Notes: generated from the sequence alone by a model not told the origin. 6,723 nt of DNA from Burkholderiaceae bacterium (GCA_947373615.1 CANBYN010000101.1:1-6723), one strand, 5' to 3'; positions 1 to 6,035 are shown, counted from the first letter of the stretch. Numbers and translations are program-made.

Positions 1-1
1 A

Positions 2-154
2 CGCAAAGAAGATATAGCAAGTTCGACAGAATATGGCGATTGGTTTACTTCTGCGGTAGCGCGAGATAATATTTTTGCAACGCAATTTCATCCAGAAAAA
101 AGTGCAGAATACGGTTTAAGGCTTTATAAAAATTTTGTTTCTTGGCAACCCTAA
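2..154 (+). CDS. hisH: Imidazole glycerol phosphate synthase glutaminase subunit HisH, 3' end only
   Basis: Only the last 50 codons are present; the gene starts before the left edge and stops at TAA 152-154. HisH is the class I glutamine amidotransferase that frees ammonia from glutamine and channels it to HisF. The visible part carries the HPEKS segment (visible residues 30-34), whose His and Glu are the second and third members of the Cys-His-Glu triad. It is preceded by TSAVARDN and followed by GLRLYKNFVSW, both typical of the HisH C-terminus. The nucleophile Cys lies outside the window and cannot be checked. hisA begins 21 nt downstream, and HisF, its obligate partner, is two genes on. 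Reading the segment as another glutamine amidotransferase is unlikely given this C-terminal pattern and the hisA-hisF context. Confidence 0.95.
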   Translation, partial: RKEDIASSTEYGDWFTSAVARDNIFATQFHPEKSAEYGLRLYKNFVSWQP

Positions 155-175
155 TACTTTCTAACCCCTTTAGTT

Positions 176-937
176 ATGCTGCTGATTCCCGCAATTGATC
201 TTAAAGACGGCCACTGTGTTCGACTTGAACAAGGTGACATGGATAAGGCCACAGTTTTCTCTGAAGACCCTGGCGCTATGGCAGCGCATTGGATTAGCAA
301 AGGTGCAAGACGTTTGCATCTTGTTGACCTCAATGGTGCCTTTGCTGGTAAGCTCAAAAACGAGTCTGCGATCAAGTCTATTCTCAAAGCGGTTGGAGAT
401 GAAATTCCCGTCCAACTCGGTGGCGGTATTCGAGATTTAGAGACCATTGAGCGCTTACTCGATGATGGGATTAGTACAGTCATCATTGGTACTGCTGCAG
501 TGAAGAATCCTGGGTTTGTACAAGATGCTTGCACAGCCTTTCCTGGTCACGTGATGGTGGGTTTAGATGCACGTGATGGCAAAGTCGCCACGGATGGTTG
601 GAGCAAGATCACTGGTCACGAAGTGATTGATCTTGCCAAAAAGTTTGAAGACTGGGGTGTCGAGGCAATCATCTATACAGATATTGGTCGAGATGGCATG
701 CTTAAGGGTGTCAATATTGAGGCTACTATTAAGTTGGCTCAGGCGATACGGATCCCGGTGATTGCGAGCGGTGGTTTGTCTAACAACCAAGATATTGAAG
801 CCTTATGCAAAGCTGAGGAAGAGGGTGTTATGGGTGTTATCGCTGGACGCTCTATTTATGCGGGTGACCTAGATCTAGCTGCTGCTCAAAAATACGCCGA
901 TGAGTTAACACTGAAGTACTCAAAGAAAACTAGCTAG
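176..937 (+). CDS. hisA: HisA, phosphoribosylformimino-5-aminoimidazole carboxamide ribotide isomerase
   Basis: HisA catalyses the Amadori-type isomerisation of ProFAR to PRFAR, the step just before the HisF-HisH synthase, in the cytoplasm. The 253-residue product has the usual length and a (beta/alpha)8 barrel pattern made of two similar halves. The start MLLIPAIDLKDG places the catalytic base at Asp8, and MVGLDARDG places the catalytic acid at Asp131. The phosphate-binding signatures QLGGGIR (80-86) and IASGG (196-200) are intact, as is YTDIGRDG (167-174). The ATG at 176 is chosen because the barrel starts directly after it. No clear Shine-Dalgarno sequence precedes it. The stop TAG overlaps the GTG start of hisF by one base, so translation of the two is probably coupled. 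Nothing suggests the bifunctional PriA form found in actinobacteria. Confidence 0.97.
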   Translation: MLLIPAIDLKDGHCVRLEQGDMDKATVFSEDPGAMAAHWISKGARRLHLVDLNGAFAGKLKNESAIKSILKAVGDEIPVQLGGGIRDLETIERLLDDGISTVIIGTAAVKNPGFVQDACTAFPGHVMVGLDARDGKVATDGWSKITGHEVIDLAKKFEDWGVEAIIYTDIGRDGMLKGVNIEATIKLAQAIRIPVIASGGLSNNQDIEALCKAEEEGVMGVIAGRSIYAGDLDLAAAQKYADELTLKYSKKTS

Positions 938-1695
938 TGTTATCCAAACGAATTATTCCTTGCCTGGATGTCACTGCAGGGCGCGTCGTTAAAGGTGTGA
1001 ACTTTGTTGGATTGCGCGATGCAGGTGACCCTGTTGAAATTGCAAAACGGTATGACACACAAGGCGCAGACGAACTTACTTTTTTGGATATCACCGCTAC
1101 ATCAGATGGGCGTGATTTAATTTTGCATATTATTGAAGATGTGGCATCCCAAGTCTTTATTCCACTAACAGTGGGCGGCGGTGTGCGTGCAGTTGCCGAT
1201 GTACGTCGATTGCTAAATGCGGGCGCAGATAAAGTGAGTATGAATTCTTCAGCAGTAGCTAATCCAGATTTAGTTTCAGATGCGGCAGCGTATTACGGAT
1301 CTCAATGCATTGTGGTGGCTATCGATGCCAAGCAAACGCAATCGGGTAATTGGGAGGTGTTTACTCATGGCGGCAGAACGCCAACTGGTAAAGATGTGGT
1401 TGAGTGGGCCTGTGAGGTAGCTAAACGCGGTGCTGGCGAGATTTTACTTACCAGTATGAATCGCGATGGCAGCAAAGATGGGTTTGATTTGGCTCTCACT
1501 GCAGCCGTTAGCGAGGCAGTCTCTGTCCCAGTTATTGCCTCAGGGGGCGTGGGTAATCTGCAGCATTTAGTTGATGGCATTACTCAAGGACATGCGGATG
1601 CGGTATTGGCCGCGAGTATATTTCACTATGGTGAATACACTGTCGGGCAGGCAAAAGCATACATGGCTGCTCAGGGTATTCCAGTGCGTATTTAA
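937..1695 (+). CDS. hisF: HisF, imidazole glycerol phosphate synthase cyclase subunit
   Basis: HisF uses ammonia supplied by HisH to cleave and cyclise PRFAR into imidazole glycerol phosphate and AICAR, linking histidine and purine synthesis. The 252-residue (beta/alpha)8 barrel is full length. The two catalytic aspartates are seen at Asp11 (IIPCLDV) and Asp130 (VVAIDAK). Phosphate-binding loops appear as TVGGGVR (78-84) and IASGGVG (200-206), together with LLTSMNRDG (170-178). The start is GTG at 937. It is the only start that gives the standard MLSKRIIPCLDV N-terminus, and it shares its first base with the last base of the hisA stop. It is homologous to HisA, but Lys4 with Arg5, the C-terminal ASIFHYGE segment and adjacent hisH separate the two clearly. 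Confidence 0.97.
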   Translation: MLSKRIIPCLDVTAGRVVKGVNFVGLRDAGDPVEIAKRYDTQGADELTFLDITATSDGRDLILHIIEDVASQVFIPLTVGGGVRAVADVRRLLNAGADKVSMNSSAVANPDLVSDAAAYYGSQCIVVAIDAKQTQSGNWEVFTHGGRTPTGKDVVEWACEVAKRGAGEILLTSMNRDGSKDGFDLALTAAVSEAVSVPVIASGGVGNLQHLVDGITQGHADAVLAASIFHYGEYTVGQAKAYMAAQGIPVRI

Positions 1696-1707
1696 GTTGT
1701 ATTTTAA

Positions 1708-1721
1708 GATTCCTCAGAATC
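1708..1721. repeat. Small inverted repeat between hisF and hisI
   Basis: GATTC at 1708-1712 and GAATC at 1717-1721 can pair as a five-base stem with a four-base loop, inside the 42-nt gap between hisF and hisI. No run of T follows it, so it does not look like an intrinsic terminator. It could be a weak mRNA structure or chance. Confidence 0.3.
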
Positions 1722-1737
1722 GCTGTAAAGTTCAGAT

Positions 1738-2145
1738 ATGAGTCCGAGTACATTCACACCGATTGAATCTATCCAGCCTGGTCAATGGCTTAACGCTGTT
1801 GCATGGAATGAGCAAGGTTTGGTTCCTGTGATTGCTCAGGAAGCGAGTAGCAAAGATGTCTTAATGATGGCTTGGATGAACCGCGATGCTCTATTAGCAA
1901 CATTGCGGTTGGGTGAGGCGGTTTACTGGACTCGCTCGAGGCAAAAACTCTGGCACAAAGGTGAAGAGTCTGGGCACACTCAAAAGGTAAAAGAGATCCG
2001 CTTAGATTGCGATGGCGATACGATTTTGCTTTTGGTTGAGCAGAAAGATGGTATTGCTTGCCATACTGGTGAACATAGTTGCTTCTTTTTGCAATGGGAT
2101 TCTAATAAATCCGATTGGGTTGATGAATCCAAATCTAAGAACTGA
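1738..2145 (+). CDS. hisI: HisI, phosphoribosyl-AMP cyclohydrolase
   Basis: HisI hydrolyses the adenine ring of phosphoribosyl-AMP to give ProFAR (third step of histidine synthesis), in the cytoplasm as a metal-dependent dimer. The 135-residue product shows the whole family signature: the VLMMAWMN segment (41-48), YWTRSR (63-68), LWHKGEESGHTQ (71-82), the acidic metal site DCDGD (90-94), and ACHTGEHSCF (107-116). Cys91, Cys108 and Cys115 match the conserved zinc ligands, and Asp90, Asp92 and Asp94 match the magnesium ligands. It is a stand-alone enzyme; in enteric bacteria it is fused to HisE. The ATG at 1738 has only a weak purine stretch (AAAG) upstream. hisE follows after 31 nt. Confidence 0.96.
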   Translation: MSPSTFTPIESIQPGQWLNAVAWNEQGLVPVIAQEASSKDVLMMAWMNRDALLATLRLGEAVYWTRSRQKLWHKGEESGHTQKVKEIRLDCDGDTILLLVEQKDGIACHTGEHSCFFLQWDSNKSDWVDESKSKN

Positions 2146-2176
2146 AACTTCTGGACAAACAACTTAAAATGCTCAG

Positions 2177-2578
2177 ATGACTAGTTCTGTAAATAAAGAC
2201 TCCAATGTAGATTCTGGCCTGGCCCACTTGGCTGATGTGGTGGATCAGCGTCGGGATGCATTTAAAGCCGGTAAAGCAGATCCTAAGACTTCCTATACCG
2301 CCTTGCTCTTTTCTAAGGGCGATGATGCTATTTTGAAAAAGATTGGCGAGGAGGCAACTGAGGCGGTAATGGCGGCCAAGGATGCTCGCAACGCCAATTT
2401 GGCCCCTGAGCAGCAAGAGCTCTTAGTTGGCGAAATGGCAGACCTTTGGTTTCACTGTCTTATTGCCCTGTCACAATTTAATTTACGCCCAGAAGATGTT
2501 ATTGAGGAGCTTGATCGTCGTTTGGGCACTTCTGGTATTGAAGAAAAGGCTGCTAGAAAAGCTTCTGGTAACAAGTAA
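2177..2578 (+). CDS. hisE: HisE, phosphoribosyl-ATP pyrophosphohydrolase
   Basis: HisE removes pyrophosphate from phosphoribosyl-ATP to give the substrate of HisI. The 133-residue protein belongs to the all-alpha MazG-like NTP pyrophosphohydrolase superfamily. The metal-binding pattern E-E-x-x-E is at Glu58, Glu59 and Glu62 (KIGEEATEAVMAAKD), and E-x-x-D at Glu86 and Asp89 (GEMADLWFH). The segment SYTALLFSKGDDAILKKIGEE (39-59) is strongly HisE-like and distinguishes it from MazG proper. The N-terminal 20 residues and the Lys/Ala-rich C-terminus are less conserved, and the first residues could be shorter in vivo. The next ATG in this frame lies inside the catalytic region (Met65), so 2177 is the sensible start although no clear Shine-Dalgarno is visible. 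Confidence 0.95.
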   Translation: MTSSVNKDSNVDSGLAHLADVVDQRRDAFKAGKADPKTSYTALLFSKGDDAILKKIGEEATEAVMAAKDARNANLAPEQQELLVGEMADLWFHCLIALSQFNLRPEDVIEELDRRLGTSGIEEKAARKASGNK

Positions 2579-2592
2579 ATACGGAATAAGTT

Positions 2593-2949
2593 ATGTCATA
2601 CGACCCTAATTGCCTATTTTGTAAGATATCCCAGGGACTCATCCCTTCGGAGAAGGTCTATGAAGATGAAGAAATTTATGTTTTTAAGGACATCAATCCT
2701 TCAGCCCCCATCCATTTTTTGATGATTCCTAAAAAACATATTCCTATGCTGGAGTCTGCAGAAAGCATAGATTCGCCATTGCTAGGTAGAATGATGGAAT
2801 TAGCGCCTCGTCTTGCTAAAGAGCACGGTTGTCGTCCTGGACGGGATGGCGGCTTTAGATTGATGGTGAATAATGGCGCAGATGGAGGGCAAGAGGTTTA
2901 TCACTTGCATATGCATGTGATGGGCGGTCCGCGCCCCTGGAAAAAATAA
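2593..2949 (+). CDS. hinT: HinT-type histidine triad nucleotide-binding protein
   Basis: This is a 118-residue HIT-family protein of the Hint branch, cytoplasmic purine nucleoside phosphoramidases that split AMP-lysine and related adducts. The histidine triad H-L-H-M-H-V is at His104, His106 and His108, followed by GGPRPW; the middle His is the expected nucleophile. PSEKVYEDEEIYVFKDINP and MIPKKHI are typical of the fold. Cys7 and Cys10 (CLFC), His49 (KKHI) and His104 fall where some bacterial HIT proteins bind zinc; as I recall, E. coli HinT lacks these Cys residues. GGA at 2583-2585 lies seven bases before the ATG and may act as a weak ribosome binding site. The gene starts 14 nt after hisE, and tatA begins 16 nt after it. 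Its biological substrate here is unknown. Confidence 0.93.
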   Translation: MSYDPNCLFCKISQGLIPSEKVYEDEEIYVFKDINPSAPIHFLMIPKKHIPMLESAESIDSPLLGRMMELAPRLAKEHGCRPGRDGGFRLMVNNGADGGQEVYHLHMHVMGGPRPWKK

Positions 2950-2952
2950 TCC

Positions 2953-2958
2953 AAGGAG
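2953..2958 (+). promoter_or_regulatory. Strong ribosome binding site of tatA
   Basis: AAGGAG ends seven bases before the tatA ATG at 2966. It is the only near-perfect Shine-Dalgarno sequence in the his-hinT-tat run and fixes the tatA start. The other starts of the run have weak or no such site. Confidence 0.85.
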
Positions 2959-2965
2959 ATAAAGA

Positions 2966-3187
2966 ATGGGTTCATTTAGCATTTGGCATTGGTTAATTGT
3001 TTTGGTTATCGTCATGCTGGTATTTGGTACCAAAAAATTGCGCAACATTGGCCAAGATTTGGGCGGTGCTGTGAAGGGCTTTAAGGATGGCATGAAAACA
3101 TCGGAAGAGCCGATAGACCAAATCCAACAAGGTTCTGCGCCAACTGATAAAACAGTTGATGTGCAAGCTAAAGACGTCCACAAGTAA
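2966..3187 (+). CDS. tatA: TatA, pore-forming subunit of the twin-arginine translocase
   Basis: TatA oligomerises on the TatBC receptor to let folded proteins with twin-arginine signal peptides cross the inner membrane. The 73-residue product has a short N-terminal membrane helix (about residues 3-20), the FGTKKL hinge (20-25) and an amphipathic helix through about residue 44 (LRNIGQDLGGAVKGFKDGMK), then a polar acidic tail. Phe39 and the hinge Phe20-Gly21 line up with E. coli TatA without gaps. The polar residue in the membrane helix at position 8 is His, where E. coli has Gln. At 73 residues it is shorter than E. coli TatA (89), the difference lying in the dispensable tail. The N-terminus MGSFSIWHWL and GTKKL distinguish TatA from TatB. 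Confidence 0.96.
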   Translation: MGSFSIWHWLIVLVIVMLVFGTKKLRNIGQDLGGAVKGFKDGMKTSEEPIDQIQQGSAPTDKTVDVQAKDVHK

Positions 3188-3237
3188 TCATTGATAACGC
3201 AGATAGAAATTCGTGCCGCTTTTAGACGACCAGTTAA

Positions 3238-3714
3238 ATGATTGATCTTGGGGTTTCAAAGCTTGCGCTGATTGCTGTAGTTGCTTTGGTGGTTGTTGGG
3301 CCAGAGCGCTTGCCTAAAGTAGCGCGCTTGGCTGGCAATCTCTTTGGTCGAGCGCAACGCTATATGGCAGATGTGAAGGCTGAGGTCAGCCGTCAGATGG
3401 AAGTCGAGGAATTTAAAAAGTTCCGAGAGGAAAGTATCTCCGCTCTCAAGGAAGTTGAAAGCAGTATTCATTCCACAGTGAATGAGGCAAGCGCAAACCT
3501 TACAGATCAAGCGGATATTTTTGAAACCAACTTTGAAAAGCCACCGCTCGATGAGAAAGAGGTTCTGCGCAAGACTAAACGCCAAGGACGTAATAGTTGG
3601 GGTGTGAGGCGCGCGGCTAGACCGATTTGGTTTAAGCGCTCGGTGGGGATGCGAATTCGTGTTCAGTCTGGGGCAGCTAGAATGAAGCGCTTTCATCACG
3701 CCGCTGGAAAATAA
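3238..3714 (+). CDS. tatB: TatB, twin-arginine translocase receptor subunit
   Basis: TatB pairs with TatC to form the complex that recognises twin-arginine signal peptides. The 158-residue product starts MIDLGVSKLALIAVVALVVV, a single membrane helix (about 6-20), followed by GPERLPKVAR (21-30) and a long amphipathic helix (about 31-75). Position 8 is Lys, where E. coli TatB has Glu. After an acidic linker (about 90-108) comes a strongly basic tail (111-158) with NSWGVRRAARPIWFKRS and RVQSGAARMKRF, a pattern I associate with betaproteobacterial TatB. An in-frame TAA directly precedes the ATG, so no longer start is possible. No Shine-Dalgarno is evident. It lies 50 nt after tatA and 12 nt before tatC. 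Confidence 0.95.
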   Translation: MIDLGVSKLALIAVVALVVVGPERLPKVARLAGNLFGRAQRYMADVKAEVSRQMEVEEFKKFREESISALKEVESSIHSTVNEASANLTDQADIFETNFEKPPLDEKEVLRKTKRQGRNSWGVRRAARPIWFKRSVGMRIRVQSGAARMKRFHHAAGK

Positions 3715-3726
3715 ACCTATCTTCCC

Positions 3727-4503
3727 ATGACGCAAACTAATTCCACCGAAGATTCGGGCCTACAAGAATCTTTTCTTTCCCATTTATTTGAATTACGTGA
3801 TCGCGTTATTAAAGCGGCGTTAGCAGTCATTGTGGTATTTATTGGCTTGGTGTATTGGGCTCCAGATATTTTTCATTTGTTCGCTCAGCCCTTGTTACAA
3901 GCCTTGCCCGCAGGTGGGAAAATGATTGTGACTGATGTCACGGGCTCATTCTTTGTGCCTATGAAAGTCACAATGCTAGTAGCATTTATTATTGCTTTGC
4001 CAGTGGTGATGTATCAATTGTGGGCGTTTATTGCGCCCGGGCTCTATTTGCATGAGCGCAAATTAATTTTGCCTTTGGTGGTGAGTAGCTATACCTTATT
4101 CATCATTGGTATGGCCTTTGCTTACTTCTTAGTATTTCCAACGGTGTTTAAGTTTATGGCTAGTTATAACGCACCATTGGGCGCGGAGATGTCAACTGAT
4201 ATTGATAATTACTTAAGCTTTGCCATGACCACTTTCTTGGCATTTGGCATTACTTTTGAGGTGCCAGTAGTAGTGGTGGTATTAGTACGCATGGGGATGG
4301 TGCCTTTGGCTAAACTCAGAGAGATACGTCCATACGTGATTGTGGGCGCATTTGTAGTTTCCGCTATTGTTACTCCACCAGATGTACTCTCGCAATTACT
4401 TTTGGCGGTACCAATGACCCTACTTTACGAGTTAGGTTTGATAGTTGCTCGTTTTTATCAGCCAAAAATTTCTGAAGATAATTCTGACTCAGATGCTAAA
4501 TGA
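3727..4503 (+). CDS. tatC: TatC, twin-arginine signal-peptide receptor subunit
   Basis: TatC is the multispanning inner-membrane core that binds the twin-arginine motif. The 258-residue product has six predicted membrane segments (about 27-45, 78-98, 113-136, 163-186, 200-215 and 220-240). Family landmarks are present: SHLFELRDR (18-26), GSFFVPMK (73-80), YQLWAFIAPGLYLHERK (96-112) with Glu110 at the site of E. coli Glu103, FGITFEVPV (173-181) with Glu178, and IVTPPDVLSQ (214-223) with Asp219. The N-terminus is cytoplasmic, and the C-terminus ends in an acidic stretch. The last gene of the run, it stops only 15 nt from the convergent minus-strand gene. No Shine-Dalgarno is evident. Confidence 0.97.
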   Translation: MTQTNSTEDSGLQESFLSHLFELRDRVIKAALAVIVVFIGLVYWAPDIFHLFAQPLLQALPAGGKMIVTDVTGSFFVPMKVTMLVAFIIALPVVMYQLWAFIAPGLYLHERKLILPLVVSSYTLFIIGMAFAYFLVFPTVFKFMASYNAPLGAEMSTDIDNYLSFAMTTFLAFGITFEVPVVVVVLVRMGMVPLAKLREIRPYVIVGAFVVSAIVTPPDVLSQLLLAVPMTLLYELGLIVARFYQPKISEDNSDSDAK

Positions 4504-4518
4504 AGCTCATGTTTTAGC
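4495..4518. repeat. Inverted repeat between convergent tatC and the Sel1-like gene
   Basis: GCTAAA at 4495-4500 and TTTAGC at 4513-4518 are complementary arms around a 12-base loop, covering the end of tatC and the whole 15-nt gap to the stop of the opposing gene. An alternative stem is AAGCT 4503-4507 with AGCTT 4516-4520. The position would suit a shared transcription stop, but the stems are AT-rich and no T run follows on either strand, so a terminator role is only possible. Confidence 0.3.
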
Positions 4519-6021
4519 TTATTCAACTGCTTCAGCAAGAATTGGGTTTTTACTAAAAGTATTTGTCAGCCAATGAGTAACTCGGTCAAAACGATATCGT
4601 CTTTGGCGTAAGTTACCCTCAAGATTGATTTCAGTCCCAGCAAAGGTTTTGCCAGCGGCTAGCAATGCGCGACGTTGCTGTATGGTTTCTATCTGAATTA
4701 ATCTTGGCAGTATTTTAGGTAATTCCCAGCGGATATCCACTACTACACAATGCTCATGTTGCAGTTGACCCACTTCACATAGCAAGAGCTCAGCTTTGCT
4801 AAAGTTAAATTGATTAGCAATAACGATACGGTGACACAGCAATAACCAATCTTCATCAAGTTTGTATTCGGCATGATGATTGATGGCTTTTTCGGCGTAT
4901 TGAGCTAATTGAGACCATTCATTTTTTTTGGGATCAGGGCAACTTTCTAAAATCTTGCTCAATAGTTCTTTTGCTTCTGCTATGCCCTGTTGGTTGGCTT
5001 GCCACACCCAGTAGGAGGCCTGGAGTCCGCGAACTTTTTCTTCGTTCTTTTCACGTTTGCGCCAAAGATTAGCCCCTTTGCGAAGTTGTGCTTGAGCGTG
5101 ACCAAGATCTGCAGCGCGATCAAAGCAGCGATCACTTTCTGTAGCACTGTAACCAGAAAACTGTGGGCGACGATAAATTTCGCCCAGCGCATACCATGCA
5201 TCGCGATCCCCATCCTTGGCCGCAAGCTCTAACCAATGCGCTGCCTTCTTAAGAGAGGCATTTGTTTTGGTTTCTGCTGCGCCTTCTCGGCCATCCAATT
5301 GCGCAAGGCGTAACCCCAGGGTTAGTTTTGCAACGGTTAGCCCAAACTCGGCCGCCTGAAGCAATGCATCTTCATCTTGGTCTTTTTGCCAGACTTGCCA
5401 CAATGAAGAAAGCGCTTCATTTTTTGGTTGCAACTTGATGAGCAACTCTTTTGCATTGGATGTATACGGGGAATTTGCTTGAGCTAGCTCAAGCAAATAT
5501 TGCTTACTTAATTTTTGAAAACCATCGAATCCTAGGTTGGATAATCTTTCTAAAGAAGGCGGAACTGCATTCTTCTTGATCCAAGCGGCTAACTCAGTTT
5601 GAAGGCTTTGATGTAGGGGGTTTATTAATAAATTCACCAACTGCCATTTAGCTGCAAGATTGGTATCGGAATTGCTGTTAGCTTCTGCGAGCCTCCAAAA
5701 AGCTTCCCATCCAAACCCAAATGCGGGGGAATTAATGGTCTCAACCAGGGGAATGTTTGCAATCTGGGCTAAAACTTTATCAATTTCAAGGTGATTAAAG
5801 CTTTCCTCCATAAACCCTTGATTTTTAAAGGAATTATAGGATTTTTCTAGCCAAATCAAGGCATTTGCAGGCTGTATAGGGGTTTTATAGGCGCCAGTTA
5901 AGTAAGCATGAGCTAGTTTTTGTTGCGCAGATACATCACCCAATCGGGCTGAACTCAGGATTTTTAAGAATTCTCGACTTGCCATGTGACAATTTTGGCA
6001 TCTAGAGCTCACAAAAGACAC
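4519..6021 (-). CDS. Sel1/TPR-like repeat protein of unknown function
   Basis: I do not recognise a named gene. The 500-residue product has no signal peptide or membrane segment and looks cytoplasmic and almost wholly helical. Sel1-like (tetratricopeptide-related) repeats are visible near the N-terminus (about 23-63, with GDVSAQQKLAHAYLTG and ALIWLEKSY) and more clearly at about 220-355, with AAHWLELAAKDGDRDAWYAL and DRAADLGHAQAQLRKGANLW. Residues 70-215 are helical without readable repeats. Residues 415-487 (ELPKILPRLIQIET, LRQRRYRFDRVTHWL) look like a different module. Such repeats usually mediate protein-protein contacts. The N-terminus contains Cys8-x-x-Cys11-His12. The GTG at 6021 is chosen because an AAGGG lies nine bases upstream and an in-frame TGA is two codons back; an ATG at 5985 (Met13) is the main alternative. 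It converges on tatC and diverges from the porin gene. Confidence 0.82.
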   Translation of the reverse strand: MSFVSSRCQNCHMASREFLKILSSARLGDVSAQQKLAHAYLTGAYKTPIQPANALIWLEKSYNSFKNQGFMEESFNHLEIDKVLAQIANIPLVETINSPAFGFGWEAFWRLAEANSNSDTNLAAKWQLVNLLINPLHQSLQTELAAWIKKNAVPPSLERLSNLGFDGFQKLSKQYLLELAQANSPYTSNAKELLIKLQPKNEALSSLWQVWQKDQDEDALLQAAEFGLTVAKLTLGLRLAQLDGREGAAETKTNASLKKAAHWLELAAKDGDRDAWYALGEIYRRPQFSGYSATESDRCFDRAADLGHAQAQLRKGANLWRKREKNEEKVRGLQASYWVWQANQQGIAEAKELLSKILESCPDPKKNEWSQLAQYAEKAINHHAEYKLDEDWLLLCHRIVIANQFNFSKAELLLCEVGQLQHEHCVVVDIRWELPKILPRLIQIETIQQRRALLAAGKTFAGTEINLEGNLRQRRYRFDRVTHWLTNTFSKNPILAEAVE

Positions 6022-6030
6022 AAATCAGTG

Positions 6031-6035
6031 CCCTT
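6031..6035 (-). promoter_or_regulatory. Probable ribosome binding site of the Sel1-like gene
   Basis: On the minus strand AAGGG lies nine bases before the GTG at 6021. It is too far from the GTG at 6012 or the ATG at 5985 to serve them well, so it favours 6021 as the start and therefore keeps the Cys-x-x-Cys-His motif in the protein. Confidence 0.5.

Noticed and set aside
151..534. 127-codon minus-strand frame opposite hisA, with similar short frames at 563-790, 1365-1580, 2135-2416 and 2800-3183
   Set aside because: All lie opposite well-supported his, hinT or tat genes and encode low-complexity, family-less peptides.
548..579. CACGTGATGG repeated at 548-557 and 570-579
   Set aside because: The copies lie in different codon phases within hisA and encode unrelated residues; a chance repeat in coding DNA.
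2169..2180. Three-codon mini frame ATG CTC AGA TGA overlapping the hisE start, as a leader peptide
   Set aside because: It has no ribosome binding site, no His codons and no attenuator-like structure; most likely chance.
3256..3735. 159-codon open frame on the minus strand opposite tatB
   Set aside because: It is a shadow of tatB, whose protein matches its family end to end; the antisense product shows no recognisable motif or ribosome binding site.
4495..4520. Intrinsic terminator after tatC
   Set aside because: The stems are short and AT-rich with no following T run on either strand; kept only as an inverted repeat.
4990..5232. 80-codon plus-strand frame and 81-codon minus-strand frame inside the Sel1-like gene
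   Set aside because: Both are alternative frames of a longer coherent repeat protein and have no independent support.
5986..6000. Cys-x-x-Cys-His read as a cytochrome c heme-binding site
   Set aside because: The protein has no signal peptide or membrane anchor to bring it to the periplasm, where c-type heme is attached, and the rest is a cytoplasmic-looking repeat scaffold.
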